Assembly: GCA_022071955.1 (NCBI GenBank)
Contig: JAJVIM010000007.1
Coordinates: forward strand, 124,001-188,000
Direction: 5' to 3'
DNA from: Anaerolineae bacterium
GTDB lineage: Bacteria > Chloroflexota > Anaerolineae > 4572-78 > J111
Length of the DNA stretch: 64,000 nucleotides
Notes under the pieces: generated by a model
Databases searched by the model: none
Seen by the model: only the letters and a program-made list of their open reading frames with translations
What the model was told of the DNA's origin: nothing
Shown here: in pieces, positions 1 through 11,034 of the stretch
Layout: the number at the start of each line of letters is the position of its first letter
Numbering within the stretch: the stretch's first letter is position 1
Translations under genes and position numbers: made by a program

Positions 1-351
1 ACCATTACCGGCTACGTCAACGATGTTCGGCCTTACATTGCCGGCGCCACGGTTTACGTTGCGCCGCTGCGAGTGGGCGGCGGCACCCGGCTCAAACTTA
101 TGGAAGCAATGGCGATGGGCCGGGCCATTGTCTCTACCCGGGTTGGGGCCGAAGGCTTTCCGGTAACAGACGAACACGAGCTGCTGTTGGCCGATGACCC
201 CGAAACCTTTGCCCAAAAAGTCCTGTTCCTGCTGGAAAACCCGGCCCGCCGGGTAGAACTGGGCCAAACCGGCCGCGCTTTTGCCCGGGCCAACTACGGT
301 TGGGATGCGCTGATCCCCCAGGTAGAAAAAATCTACACCGATTTGAAGTAA
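1..351 (+). CDS. Glycosyltransferase family 4-type, C-terminal fragment
   Basis: The frame is open from the first base, so only the last 116 residues are present. They form the end of the second Rossmann half of a GT-B glycosyltransferase: G-G-G-T-R-L-K-L-x-E-A-M-A-M-G near residues 24-38, then G-A-E-G-F. In group 1 (GT4) enzymes this region binds the nucleotide-sugar diphosphate, with the Glu of the E-A-M motif contacting the donor. A short helical tail (Y-G-W-D, V-E-K-I-Y) closes the protein. Donor and acceptor cannot be told from this fragment. The downstream secA has its own promoter, so the two are probably separate units. Confidence 0.88.
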   Translation, partial: TITGYVNDVRPYIAGATVYVAPLRVGGGTRLKLMEAMAMGRAIVSTRVGAEGFPVTDEHELLLADDPETFAQKVLFLLENPARRVELGQTGRAFARANYGWDALIPQVEKIYTDLK

Positions 352-390
352 GAATTTACCCTATTTAAAATCGGTGGTGTCTTTAGTTTT

Positions 391-463
391 TCGCCACTTA
401 AAACGGTGGCGAGTTGCAAGTAGCGGGTGGCAGGTAAAAACGCGCTACTCGCCACCCGTTACT
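391..463. repeat. Two tandem hairpins upstream of secA
   Basis: The gap between the glycosyltransferase and secA holds two inverted repeats: TCGCCAC (391-397) with GTGGCGA (406-412), and AGTAGCGGGTGGC (419-431) with GCCACCCGTTACT (451-463, one G-T mismatch). They share the GCCAC/GTGGC core. A degenerate 8-bp periodic stretch (CGCTGATT, CGCTGACT, CGTTCATT) follows at about 464-505. Neither hairpin has a T-run after it on the plus strand, so a terminator role is doubtful; a dispersed repeat remnant is as likely. Confidence 0.45.
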
Positions 464-510
464 CGCTGATTCGCTGACTCGTTCATTCGCAATTCGCAAT
501 CAGCCATTTC

Positions 511-539
511 TTGGGTAGCTTCGCTACTTGTGGTACAAT
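511..539 (+). promoter_or_regulatory. secA promoter
   Basis: TTGGGT (511-516), 17-bp spacer, TACAAT (534-539). The start point would fall near 546, giving a leader of about 38 nt. The GTG at 530 lies inside this promoter, which argues against it as the secA start. Confidence 0.6.
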
Positions 540-583
540 CACTGGGTAAGTTGCCTATAAATGAAGGATGGAGAACTCCGCGA

Positions 584-3679
<3,096 letters not shown>

Positions 3680-3684
3680 CAGCC

Positions 3685-3720
3685 AAAACCCGCAGAAGTG
3701 ATCCTGCGGGTTTTATTTAA
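3685..3720 (+). terminator. secA intrinsic terminator
   Basis: Perfect 11-bp stem AAAACCCGCAG (3685-3695) and CTGCGGGTTTT (3704-3714) with an 8-nt loop, ending in T-rich sequence just after the secA stop. Confidence 0.85.
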
Positions 3721-3756
3721 CCGCCCACAATGGTATATTTTAGCCATTGCATTCTG

Positions 3757-3785
3757 TTGCAAATTACCGACAATAATGATAAGAT
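3757..3785 (+). promoter_or_regulatory. Possible promoter of the KaiC-like operon
   Basis: TTGCAA (3757-3762), 17-bp spacer, TAAGAT (3780-3785), leaving a leader of about 140 nt before the TTG start at 3932. The -10 is only a 4/6 match. The AT-rich gap 3721-3931 has no convincing gene; a 62-codon ORF in it lacks a ribosome site. Confidence 0.4.
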
Positions 3786-3931
3786 GAATTTGTTAAATTT
3801 CCTCCGGGCCACTCATACTACACATAAGTATCTACCTAAGACCATGCATTGCAATCTATCCCCTTGTAAACAAACGGTAAATCCAGATGATACGCCGTCA
3901 GCGTTCTATTTGATCTAAGGAGGGTACGGCT

Positions 3932-4309
3932 TTGGCATCAAATGGAGATGATTTCACCGCCCGTTTAATGGACGATATGGACCCTGTTCTGCTTGACTTT
4001 GTTAAAACCAAAGTCAATTCGTTCATTAAATGGGATCTTGTTCGATTCTTCCATGAAAATCCACATACCGCAGATACTGTTGAAAACATTGCCAAATACG
4101 CCGGTCGAAATGTAAGTGCTGTGGAACCAGAGCTTGAAGATTTGGTTGAAAATGGCATTATGACCAAAACTCAGCTGAACGATACCACCATTTTTACCCT
4201 GGCCACCGACGACGAAATGCGCAGCCTGGTTGATAAATTCATTTTGGCCTGTGAAGATCGACATTTTAGAGTCAAAGCGGTTTACCACATCATTAGAGGA
4301 ATGCGCTAA
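3932..4309 (+). CDS. Small winged-helix-like protein paired with KaiC-like ATPase
   Basis: A 125-residue soluble protein. Residues about 30-95 read as a winged helix: W-D-L-V-R-F-F-H-E-N-P, then I-A-K-Y-A-G-R-N-V-S-A-V as the turn and recognition helix, then a wing ending in I-F-T-L. The fold fits a transcriptional regulator or a protein-interaction wHTH; no sensor or ligand residues are visible. The start is TTG at 3932, set by AAGGAGG 8 nt upstream; no in-frame ATG fits. Its stop overlaps the ATG of the KaiC-like gene by one base (TAATG), so the two are translationally coupled and probably work together. No specific family is recognised. Confidence 0.8.
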   Translation: MASNGDDFTARLMDDMDPVLLDFVKTKVNSFIKWDLVRFFHENPHTADTVENIAKYAGRNVSAVEPELEDLVENGIMTKTQLNDTTIFTLATDDEMRSLVDKFILACEDRHFRVKAVYHIIRGMR

Positions 4310-5067
4310 TGGATCGGGTAAAAACGGGCATCACCGGTTTGGACGACATGCTGGGCGGCGGTTTTTTACCCAAAACCGCCAACCTGGTTGAAGGTGCGCC
4401 GGGCACCGGCAAAACCACGCTGGGTATGCAGTTTATTTACAACGGCATTACCCAATTCAACGAACCCGGTATCATCATTACGTTTGAAGAATTCCCCAAA
4501 CAATATTATTACGACGCCGCCGCGTTCGGCTGGGATTTTCAGGAACTGGAAAAAAAGGGGCTGCTCAAAGTGATAATGACCAGCCCGGAGGTGAGCAAAC
4601 TGGGCGTTGAAAGCGTTGGCGGGTTGCTCAGCCAACATATCCAGCAAATGGACGCGCGACGCATTGTTGTTGACAGCATCACCCATTTTGGCCGGCTCAC
4701 TCAAGACCCCATCGAGTTGCGCAGCCTGGAATTTAACTTTATCAACGCTCTCAAACGAGAAGAATTAACCTGCCTCCTCACCCGCGAAAGCCCGGTCCTG
4801 TTGGGTGAAAACACAGAAGATGCCGGCATCGGGTTTATTGTTGACTCGTATATTGTTATGCGTTATGTAGAAATTGAGTCGGCCATTCGCAAAGCCCTGT
4901 TTGTGTTAAAAATGCGCGGCAGCGACCACGCCAAAGATATTCGGCAGTTTGACATTGTGGCGAATGGACTGGAAGTACAGGCCCGGTTTGAAGGCCAGGA
5001 AGGTATTTTAAGCGGCAGCCCACGCCGTATGGCAGACTCCTTTGTAAAAGCATTCGTAAAGCGCTAA
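4309..5067 (+). CDS. Single-domain KaiC-like RecA-family ATPase
   Basis: A 252-residue KaiC/RadA-type P-loop ATPase. It opens with the KaiC signature T-G-I-x-G-L-D-D-M-L-G-G-G. Walker A G-A-P-G-T-G-K-T-T is at residues 29-37, the catalytic-type acidic pair F-E-E follows beta-2 near 59-61, and Walker B is R-R-I-V-V-D-S-I near 118. Cyanobacterial KaiC has two such domains; this protein has one, so it is not a clock KaiC. Single-domain homologues are widespread in archaea and Chloroflexota, often beside regulators or membrane sensors, which is the arrangement here (wHTH before, two membrane proteins after). Its target is unknown. Confidence 0.9.
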   Translation: MDRVKTGITGLDDMLGGGFLPKTANLVEGAPGTGKTTLGMQFIYNGITQFNEPGIIITFEEFPKQYYYDAAAFGWDFQELEKKGLLKVIMTSPEVSKLGVESVGGLLSQHIQQMDARRIVVDSITHFGRLTQDPIELRSLEFNFINALKREELTCLLTRESPVLLGENTEDAGIGFIVDSYIVMRYVEIESAIRKALFVLKMRGSDHAKDIRQFDIVANGLEVQARFEGQEGILSGSPRRMADSFVKAFVKR

Positions 5068-5088
5068 CTTTGCCCAATACAGAATTTC

Positions 5089-5379
5089 ATGACTCTAGCC
5101 AGTGGTTTTATAACCTTCTACACGTGGGCATTTGTTTGTATAATTTTGTACTTTTTATTTGCAATTGCCCGCTTCTACCAGGAAAAATCCGGGCAGCGCT
5201 CTTATTACGCCCTTTACCTGATCGCTATTGGCCTGTACAGCCTGGCCGCCATCAGGTATATCTGGCTGTCGCCGGTAATCATCGGTGATTTCTGGGGCGA
5301 TTCGCTCCGGTTTGCGGCCGGAGCGTTGGTCATCGGATCGGCCTATTATTTGCTAAAGTTGATGATCGGCAGACGCTAA
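5089..5379 (+). CDS. Small three-helix membrane protein
   Basis: A 96-residue protein with three hydrophobic segments (about 5-26, 38-60, 70-90) and a basic C-terminus (R-R). Positively charged residues lie between segments 1 and 2 and at the end. It starts 21 nt after the KaiC-like gene and its stop abuts the ATG of the next membrane gene (TAA then ATG), so all four genes 3932-5706 appear to be one operon. The pair could anchor or sense for the KaiC-like ATPase. I recognise no named family. Confidence 0.72.
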   Translation: MTLASGFITFYTWAFVCIILYFLFAIARFYQEKSGQRSYYALYLIAIGLYSLAAIRYIWLSPVIIGDFWGDSLRFAAGALVIGSAYYLLKLMIGRR

Positions 5380-5706
5380 ATGGAGTATCTGGCTACGCTC
5401 GGCACGCTGGCTGTAATTTATCTACTTTACATCCTGGCCAGGTTATCAGAACGGTTAGGCTCGGTTGAAAAAATGGCGCCGATGTATCGCTATTACTACG
5501 CCGGCGCCGGTTTTATCACTATAGCGCTGATAACCCAGGTTGTGACAGCCCGCGCCGAGCTGTCATCCGGCAGCGCTCCCGCCTGGCTGTTTTCTACCTG
5601 GTTTACTCTTGTGCTATACCATCTGCCCATGGCCATTGGCGTAACAATTGGCCTGCTGGTTTCGTGGCGATATTGGAGCTGGTTGATTACTCACCAAGAA
5701 AAATAA
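5380..5706 (+). CDS. Small three-helix membrane protein
   Basis: A 108-residue protein with hydrophobic segments near 3-20, 40-58 and 75-98, and a short charged loop (R-L-S-E-R-L-G-S-V-E-K) after the first. It has a tyrosine cluster Y-R-Y-Y-Y and ends in a soluble tail. It begins at the base after the preceding stop. In size and topology it resembles its neighbour at 5089, which suggests that the two form a membrane heterodimer; that is inference only. Confidence 0.72.
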   Translation: MEYLATLGTLAVIYLLYILARLSERLGSVEKMAPMYRYYYAGAGFITIALITQVVTARAELSSGSAPAWLFSTWFTLVLYHLPMAIGVTIGLLVSWRYWSWLITHQEK

Positions 5707-5719
5707 CTTTACAATTCTT

Positions 5720-6802
5720 ATGGCACAGGTAGCAACTGCTCACAGAAAACGTGATCTGCGCACCACGTTGTTCAACATCCCCAAAATTGACCTTCACCGT
5801 CATCTTGAAGGCAGTTTGCGCCTGTCTACCCTGGCCGAAATCGCCCACGAACACGGCGTCGATTTGCCCAGCCTAAGCCTTGAAGAACTGCGCCCCTACG
5901 TGCAGGTAGTTGACGATCCCCCCGATTTTTTGAGCTTTCTGGCCAAATTCAGATTACTGCGCCGCTTTTACTCCAGCCGCGAAGCCGTTGAACGCATTGC
6001 CTACGAAGCCGTGGCCGACGCCGCCGCCGACAACGTGCGCTACCTTGAACTCCGCTTTAGCCCGGTGGCGCTGGCGCTCAACCAGGGCTTTGATTTTGAA
6101 GACGTGGTCGATTGGGTGATTTTGGCGGTGAACCGCGCCCAGCAGGAGCACGACATCCAGGTGCGGCTGATTGTGCTCACCAATCGCCACGAGCCGCAGT
6201 ACGCCCCGCAACTCGCAGAAATCGCCATCGACCGCAAAGACAAAGGTATTGTGGCTCTGGACCTGGCTGGCGACGAGGTGAACTACCCCCAGTTAGACCC
6301 ATTTGAAGCCCCTTTTAAAAAAGCCAAAGCCGCCGGCCTGCACATTACCGTTCACGCTGCCGAAGCCGGCCCGGCCACCAACGCCCGCGACGCCGTGACC
6401 CAACTGGGCGCCGAGCGCATTGGCCACGGCATCCGCATTAGAGAAAACATTGCCGTGATGGATATGATCAACCGCGAGCAGATTACGCTGGAAATCTGCC
6501 CCACCAGCAACCTGCAAACCGGCACTATTCCCCGGCTAAACCAGCACCCCCTGTTTGCCTTTTACCAGCTTGGCATCCCCGTAACCATCAACACCGATGA
6601 TCCTTCCATTTCCAACACCACCCTCACCGATGAATTTTTGGTGACCACCGGCGGTGTTGGGGTACCGTTTAAAGCCCTGTGCGATATGATCCTTAACGCC
6701 GCCCAGGCCGCCTTTCTCCCCGAAGCCGAAAAACTGCGTCTGCTCGACTGGTTTACCAAAGCCCTGGCTCCCTACAAAAGCGGCGCAATGCTGGGCGAAT
6801 AA
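5720..6802 (+). CDS. add: Adenosine deaminase (adenosine/adenine deaminase family)
   Basis: A 360-residue TIM-barrel metallohydrolase that hydrolyses adenosine (or a related 6-aminopurine) to inosine and ammonia in purine salvage. Family markers in order: metal-binding D-L-H-R-H-L-E-G-S (N-terminal HxH), H-A-A-E-A-G (metal His plus catalytic Glu), G-H-G-I-R, C-P-T-S-N and the metal Asp in N-T-D-D-P. Length is normal for the family. No Shine-Dalgarno sequence is evident before ATG 5720, which lies 13 nt after the preceding gene; a TACAAT a few bases before the ATG hints at a nearly leaderless start, but its -35 is poor. Adenine versus adenosine specificity cannot be decided. Confidence 0.92.
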   Translation: MAQVATAHRKRDLRTTLFNIPKIDLHRHLEGSLRLSTLAEIAHEHGVDLPSLSLEELRPYVQVVDDPPDFLSFLAKFRLLRRFYSSREAVERIAYEAVADAAADNVRYLELRFSPVALALNQGFDFEDVVDWVILAVNRAQQEHDIQVRLIVLTNRHEPQYAPQLAEIAIDRKDKGIVALDLAGDEVNYPQLDPFEAPFKKAKAAGLHITVHAAEAGPATNARDAVTQLGAERIGHGIRIRENIAVMDMINREQITLEICPTSNLQTGTIPRLNQHPLFAFYQLGIPVTINTDDPSISNTTLTDEFLVTTGGVGVPFKALCDMILNAAQAAFLPEAEKLRLLDWFTKALAPYKSGAMLGE

Positions 6803-6831
6803 TCCCTGCCCTGCCCAATCGAGGTGAACTG

Positions 6832-7671
6832 TTGCCCTATTTGCAGAATCTGGAATTCCACATTCTAAGTGATGGCTTTTTTATGGCCGATGGCGGCGGC
6901 GCGTTTGGCCTGGTGCCGCGTGTTATCTGGGCCGACCTGCTCGCGCCGGACGACAAAAACCGCGTGCCCTTTGCTTTAAACTGCCTGCTGATCAAATCTG
7001 AAGGCAAAAACATTTTGGTGGATACCGGCTACGGCAGCAAACTGACCCCCAAAATGAGCCAGTTGCTGGGCATTAACCGGCCCAATGGCGGATTGCTCGA
7101 TGACCTGGCCCGCCACGGGCTGGCCCCAGCCGATATTGATGTTGTCATCAACACCCACCTGCACGCCGACCACTGTGGCGGCAACACCCGGCTGGCCGGC
7201 GACTCGGCCGTGCCTACCTTTCCCAACGCCGTTTACTACGTGCAACGCCTGGAATGGGCCGACGCCATTGCCCCCAACGAGCGCACCCGGGCCACCTATC
7301 TGCCGGAAAATTTTGTGCCGCTGTCCGACAGCAACCAGCTCAACTTGATCAGTGGCAATACCGTCATCACCGGCCAGGTGCGCACCGCCGTAACCCGCGG
7401 CCACACCCGCGCGCATCAAATTGTCATTTTAGAGGATGGCGGCCAAACCGCTGTGTTTGTGGCCGATATGAGCACCCTGCATTACCACTTGCAGCGGCTG
7501 GCCTGGGTAACCGGCTACGATGTCGAACCGCTGGAATCCATTGAAACCAAACGCTACTGGCAGGAATGGCTGGCGTTTCGGCAGGCGCTGGTTATTTTTC
7601 AGCACGATACCCAAATTCCCACCGGCCGGCTTGTAGCCGGGGACAAAGGCTACAAAATAGAACCGGCCTAA
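6832..7671 (+). CDS. Metallo-beta-lactamase-fold hydrolase
   Basis: A 279-residue soluble MBL-fold enzyme. The two-metal site is seen as N-T-H-L-H-A-D-H-C-G (HxHxDH) near residues 106-113, a later R-G-H-T and D-x-S elements (V-F-V-A-D-M-S), and a final F-Q-H-D. This arrangement matches AHL-lactonase/methyl-parathion-hydrolase-like members, but the substrate is open. TTG 6832 is the start, 4 nt after GAGGTGA. The 3' end overlaps the convergent gene at 7668 by four bases. Confidence 0.85.
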   Translation: MPYLQNLEFHILSDGFFMADGGGAFGLVPRVIWADLLAPDDKNRVPFALNCLLIKSEGKNILVDTGYGSKLTPKMSQLLGINRPNGGLLDDLARHGLAPADIDVVINTHLHADHCGGNTRLAGDSAVPTFPNAVYYVQRLEWADAIAPNERTRATYLPENFVPLSDSNQLNLISGNTVITGQVRTAVTRGHTRAHQIVILEDGGQTAVFVADMSTLHYHLQRLAWVTGYDVEPLESIETKRYWQEWLAFRQALVIFQHDTQIPTGRLVAGDKGYKIEPA

Positions 7672-8684
7672 CTTCTTTCCCACTCTTTAATCGATTGTTT
7701 GATCAGGTCTTTCACTTCGGGGTCTGGAATTTCTTCCGGGCTGCTGTAGGTGTGGCCATTAACAATAATGTTAATGCCGCCGTCGGGTTTGGAGGTAATA
7801 TCAATTCGTACCGGCGCGGTGGGGGGAGAATATCGCAGCCGGTTTTGCACAATTTCGTTGATTTCATCGGCCAAACTGATGGCGGGCATCGGCGTGCTGG
7901 CAGAGGCCGGGTGGCCAAAGCCAAACATCCCTTTTGGCCGGCTGCTAACCGGCTCCGGCTGCCCCAGCGAACTGGCCGCCAGCGACGCCCGAAACGCGGC
8001 TTCTGCTTCCGGTGAAGGCGGCGGTACCAGCGGTTCCGGCTGCGGCGGGCGGGCTTTGGCCGGTTGGCTCCGGCCCGGCGGGGCGGGCGCTTCGCCGAGC
8101 TGGTCTTTGGGGTTGACCACCGATTTAATCCCGGCCGGGGTCACAATGACTCCATTGGTAAACGCCAGCAGATGAGCCGCCACATGCAGCACAAACTGGC
8201 CAATTTTGCGGTCGGTAATATCGGCCAGTTTGCTGTAGCGCTGGCCGGCAACTTCTACCACAAGCTGGCCGCTGCCCGGCTGGCGCAGCAATCGCAGTAA
8301 CTCCACCGGCTCGGCAGCGACCGGCTCGGCCGGCCGCGCTTCCTCCGGTGCGGGCGCGGCGGCGTCTGCCGTCACTTTTTTGGCCGGCGAGGGTTCGTCG
8401 TCCAGCGCGGCAGACAGGCTGCGTAACCGGTCAAGCCCGGCCAGATCATTGCCGCCGGGCGCTGGCATTGCAACCGGCTGTTTTGCAGCAGCCGGCTCGC
8501 TCACCGGCGCAGCCGGGGCGTCCTCTTTAACTGGCACACCCAACTTCATTTTTGATTTTTTACTGCGGCGGGACAGGGCAAAAACAATGTAGCCGCCCAA
8601 AAGTAACACTGCGCAGGCCGGAACGGCCAACAAGCCCAGCAACCAATCCATTGGCGCGTCGCCCAAAAATTGCTGAAGATCCAT
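7668..8684 (-). CDS. Membrane-anchored protein with two copies of a small C-terminal domain
   Basis: A 338-residue protein of unknown function. An N-terminal transmembrane segment (about 12-36) is followed by a basic stop-transfer stretch R-R-S-K-K-S-K-M-K, a Pro/Ala-rich linker, a folded domain near 125-190, a second Pro-rich linker and a final domain near 270-338. The two folded parts share V-x-G-x-x-Y-S-x-x-x-x-I-x-D (V-A-G-Q-R-Y-S and V-N-G-H-T-Y-S), so they look like an internal duplication. It lies 12 nt after galT in the same direction. The bulk of the protein is probably cytoplasmic. Confidence 0.75.
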   Translation of the reverse strand: MDLQQFLGDAPMDWLLGLLAVPACAVLLLGGYIVFALSRRSKKSKMKLGVPVKEDAPAAPVSEPAAAKQPVAMPAPGGNDLAGLDRLRSLSAALDDEPSPAKKVTADAAAPAPEEARPAEPVAAEPVELLRLLRQPGSGQLVVEVAGQRYSKLADITDRKIGQFVLHVAAHLLAFTNGVIVTPAGIKSVVNPKDQLGEAPAPPGRSQPAKARPPQPEPLVPPPSPEAEAAFRASLAASSLGQPEPVSSRPKGMFGFGHPASASTPMPAISLADEINEIVQNRLRYSPPTAPVRIDITSKPDGGINIIVNGHTYSSPEEIPDPEVKDLIKQSIKEWERS

Positions 8685-8696
8685 TACTCTACCCGG

Positions 8697-9698
8697 TTAT
8701 AGCTTTATTTGCCGCAAATAAGCGGCGCTGTCTTCTGGAATGGAGGGATTGATAAAGATGCCGCTGCCTAACTCAAAACCGGCGCTGCGAGCCAACCGTG
8801 GCACAATGGTTATGTACCAGTGCATATAATCATTGCTGATTTCTTTGGCCGGCGCGGTTCTGATAATCAAATTAAAGGCGGGATCACGCAAGCCCACGTA
8901 CAGCCGGCGCAGCACATCGCGCAACACGTGAGACAGGTCGCTCAGCTCATCCTCCTGCGAATACAAAAAACTAACGCTGTGTTTGCGCGGGATGATCCAG
9001 ATATGGAACGGCGCCGGCGCGGCGTACAGCACAAAGGCCACAAAATGCTTGCTTAAGGCCACCAGCCGAACCCGGTTTCTGACCTCGTCCTCCAGCATGG
9101 CGCAGTAAACACAGTGGCCGGTATCGTCAAAATAACGGCGCGCCTCTTCAATGCGGCGGCGGATGTCGTTGGGCACAACGGGCAGGCCAATAATCTGGCT
9201 GTGCGGGTGGCGGAGCGACGCGCCGGCCGCCGAGCCGTGATTTTTAAAGTAGATAACCTGCTCAATCCGGTCATCTTTTTGAATATTCCAGCCGCGCCAG
9301 TACAGGGTTTGCAGATAAACCTTAATTTCTTCCGGCTTCATCAGGGCCAGCGTGGTGTTGTGGCGGGGATGCTCAACCACCACCTCGTGGTAGCCCACCC
9401 CGGTAATACTCCGATGCACGCCATCAAAGGTGCGGGTAACAATGCCTTCCTGCGACAGCGCCGGAAATTTATTGCCCACCACCCGGGTTTGCCACACACC
9501 GTTATGGGCCGGCACGCGCTCAATTTCCAGCTCTGTTTCTTCGTTGCCGGGGCAAAAGGGACAATTAGGGTCGTAAAAAAGCTGGGTTTCGGTGATAACC
9601 GGCTTGTGTTTTTCTATGTAGGCATCGGGCCGTTTGGCCCGCTCAGTAGCAATGATGACCCATTCTTTGGTTGCCATGTTTTGTCGGAGTTCGGCCAT
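8697..9698 (-). CDS. galT: Galactose-1-phosphate uridylyltransferase family protein
   Basis: A 333-residue HIT-superfamily nucleotidyltransferase. GalT swaps UMP between UDP-glucose and galactose-1-phosphate in the Leloir pathway through a uridylyl-histidine. The active-site triad H-P-H is in A-S-L-R-H-P-H-S-Q-I, a zinc motif C-P-F-C is near residue 47 with a second C-V-Y-C near 197, and the C-terminal signature H-W-Y-I-T-I-V-P-R plus G-F-E-L-G-S-G precedes the end. ADP-glucose phosphorylase is a close alternative in this family and no other Leloir gene is adjacent, so substrate is not certain. It lies between the Nudix gene and a membrane protein gene, all on the minus strand. Confidence 0.85.
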   Translation of the reverse strand: MAELRQNMATKEWVIIATERAKRPDAYIEKHKPVITETQLFYDPNCPFCPGNEETELEIERVPAHNGVWQTRVVGNKFPALSQEGIVTRTFDGVHRSITGVGYHEVVVEHPRHNTTLALMKPEEIKVYLQTLYWRGWNIQKDDRIEQVIYFKNHGSAAGASLRHPHSQIIGLPVVPNDIRRRIEEARRYFDDTGHCVYCAMLEDEVRNRVRLVALSKHFVAFVLYAAPAPFHIWIIPRKHSVSFLYSQEDELSDLSHVLRDVLRRLYVGLRDPAFNLIIRTAPAKEISNDYMHWYITIVPRLARSAGFELGSGIFINPSIPEDSAAYLRQIKL

Positions 9699-9719
9699 AA
9701 GTTTATCTCAAATGGTAAC

Positions 9720-10373
9720 TTATTGATGCGCCAGCAAAGTGACAAACTCGCTCATGATCATGGCGGTAGCGCCCCACACTTTGTGCCCCAACACCGAAAA
9801 AAATGGAACTCGCCGCTGGCCATATTTTTCAAACTGCCAGATTTCTTCTTGCCGAAAAGAGGGATCAAAAAACAGGTGCAGCGGCGCTTCAATGATTTCT
9901 GCTACTTCGCGGGGATCCGGCCGAAAGGCGGGGCGGCGCGGGCAAAAGGCCACAAACGGGTAAATACAAAAGTTGCTGGGCGGCGTATACAGGGTAGAAA
10001 GTTGGCCAATAATGGTGACAGTGTCCGGCGGCACGCCGATTTCTTCAAACGTTTCGCGCAGCGCCGTACTTTGCAGGGCTTCATCGCCCTCACGGCTGCC
10101 GCCCGGCAGCGCAATCTGGCCGCTGTGAACGCCGGAGTATTGCGGCCGGCGAATGAGCGCCAAAAACAGCTCGCTGCGGCTATCAACCTGTGCCGGGTAC
10201 AGCAGCAGCAGCACGCCGGCCTGCCGGCAATTACCGGGGATGGGCCAGCGATCAACCGCGCCGGCGGGAGAGGTGGGCGCCATTTTCTTTTGGCCAGCCA
10301 TGCCGGGCAGCGGACGGGCCAGCGCCTGTTGAATATCGCTAACGGTGAGGATAGTTGGCCCCGATAAACTCAT
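9720..10373 (-). CDS. Nudix hydrolase, CoA pyrophosphatase-like
   Basis: A 217-residue Nudix protein. The Nudix box is complete: G-G-x-x-E-G-D-E-A-L, then R-E-T-F-E-E-I-G-V, preceded by H-S-G-Q-I-A-L-P-G-G as in the NudL/YeaB (UPF0035) group that cleaves coenzyme A to phosphopantetheine and 3',5'-ADP. The Q-I-A-[LF]-P-G-G element supports that subgroup, though ADP-ribose or other dinucleotide substrates cannot be ruled out. The start ATG 10373 has AAGGGGAG just upstream. It follows an HD-domain gene relic. Confidence 0.86.
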   Translation of the reverse strand: MSLSGPTILTVSDIQQALARPLPGMAGQKKMAPTSPAGAVDRWPIPGNCRQAGVLLLLYPAQVDSRSELFLALIRRPQYSGVHSGQIALPGGSREGDEALQSTALRETFEEIGVPPDTVTIIGQLSTLYTPPSNFCIYPFVAFCPRRPAFRPDPREVAEIIEAPLHLFFDPSFRQEEIWQFEKYGQRRVPFFSVLGHKVWGATAMIMSEFVTLLAHQ

Positions 10374-10395
10374 CGCTCCCCTTTGATTTCCGCGG

Positions 10396-10512
10396 TTAAC
10401 TGTTCAAAAAACGTATGAATTGAGCACTGGCCCACACGCGCAACACGTGGTCAAAATCATGCGCTGCATCATTTTGGTAAAGCGGCCGCACCCGCTCAGG
10501 CGTGAGCCACAC
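10396..10512 (-). pseudogene. Truncated HD-domain phosphohydrolase remnant
   Basis: A 38-codon frame from GTG 10512, overlapping the end of the SRPBCC gene, encodes L-T-P-E-R-V-R-P-L-Y and then A-A-H-D-F-D-H-V-L-R-V-W-A-S-A-Q before a stop. The A-H-D-F-D-H-x-x-R-V element is the N-terminal metal-binding signature of HD phosphohydrolases, which normally run to about 170-200 residues. Everything after the first helix, including the H-D doublet, is missing, and the Nudix gene follows after 22 nt. A deletion that fused this start to the Nudix promoter region explains it best. A functional microprotein is possible but unlikely. Confidence 0.6.
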
Positions 10513-10966
10513 GCTGTGCCTCCGTGCTGCGGGCTTTGGCTTCAACCATTTCTTTAAAACGAGACAGATTTTCGCAGGCAACCTGCGGATTGCTAAACTG
10601 CTCCAGCACAATATCGGCCAGCAGTTCAATAAAGCCGTTGGGCGGGGTGTACTCTACCAGCACGCGGATGGCTGTGCTGTTGGCCCCGGCCGGGCTGAGG
10701 ATAATGGTCCACAAACTATCAACATCGCCGGTGGTTTTGGTGATGAGCGTGTTCCGGCTTTGCTCCAGCACCTCGCTTTTGCCGTTAAAGCTGAAGCGAT
10801 TGAATTGATAGTGCCATTCGTAGGTCATCCCGCTACCCCGGCCCTGTACGTTGGTAACAGCGCCGCTAACGGTAGCCCAGGCGGGAATGTTTTCAACCTC
10901 ATTGAGGGCATCCATAACAATGGTCATAGGGGCTTTGATAACCGCTGTTTGTTCTACGACTGGCAT
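10496..10966 (-). CDS. SRPBCC (START/Bet v1-like) ligand-binding protein
   Basis: A 156-residue helix-grip protein of the polyketide-cyclase/SRPBCC group. It begins V-V-E-Q-T-A-V-I-K-A-P as the first strand, has W-A-T-V-S-G and F-S-F-N-G-K-S-E-V-L in the sheet and a long amphipathic C-terminal helix (about 125-150). Members bind hydrophobic ligands or shape active-site cavities; no catalytic residues can be assigned. AAGGAGAAAACA precedes ATG 10966. Its 3' end overlaps the HD relic. Confidence 0.8.
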   Translation of the reverse strand: MPVVEQTAVIKAPMTIVMDALNEVENIPAWATVSGAVTNVQGRGSGMTYEWHYQFNRFSFNGKSEVLEQSRNTLITKTTGDVDSLWTIILSPAGANSTAIRVLVEYTPPNGFIELLADIVLEQFSNPQVACENLSRFKEMVEAKARSTEAQRVAHA

Positions 10967-11034
10967 TGTTTTCTCCTTGATTTGTTTTTTCAGAGGGGCT
11001 GACTCGGATGGATGGTAATAGCCAGGCTAAACGT

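Noticed and set aside
530..583. GTG start of SecA at 530
   Set aside because: It overlaps the promoter; ATG 584 has a ribosome site and begins with the usual SecA N-terminus.
3730..3918. 62-codon plus-strand ORF between secA and the KaiC operon
   Set aside because: No ribosome site, AT-rich promoter-like sequence, no recognisable fold.
9114..10367. 417-codon plus-strand ORF
   Set aside because: Spans the antisense of both galT and Nudix genes, which have clear motifs.
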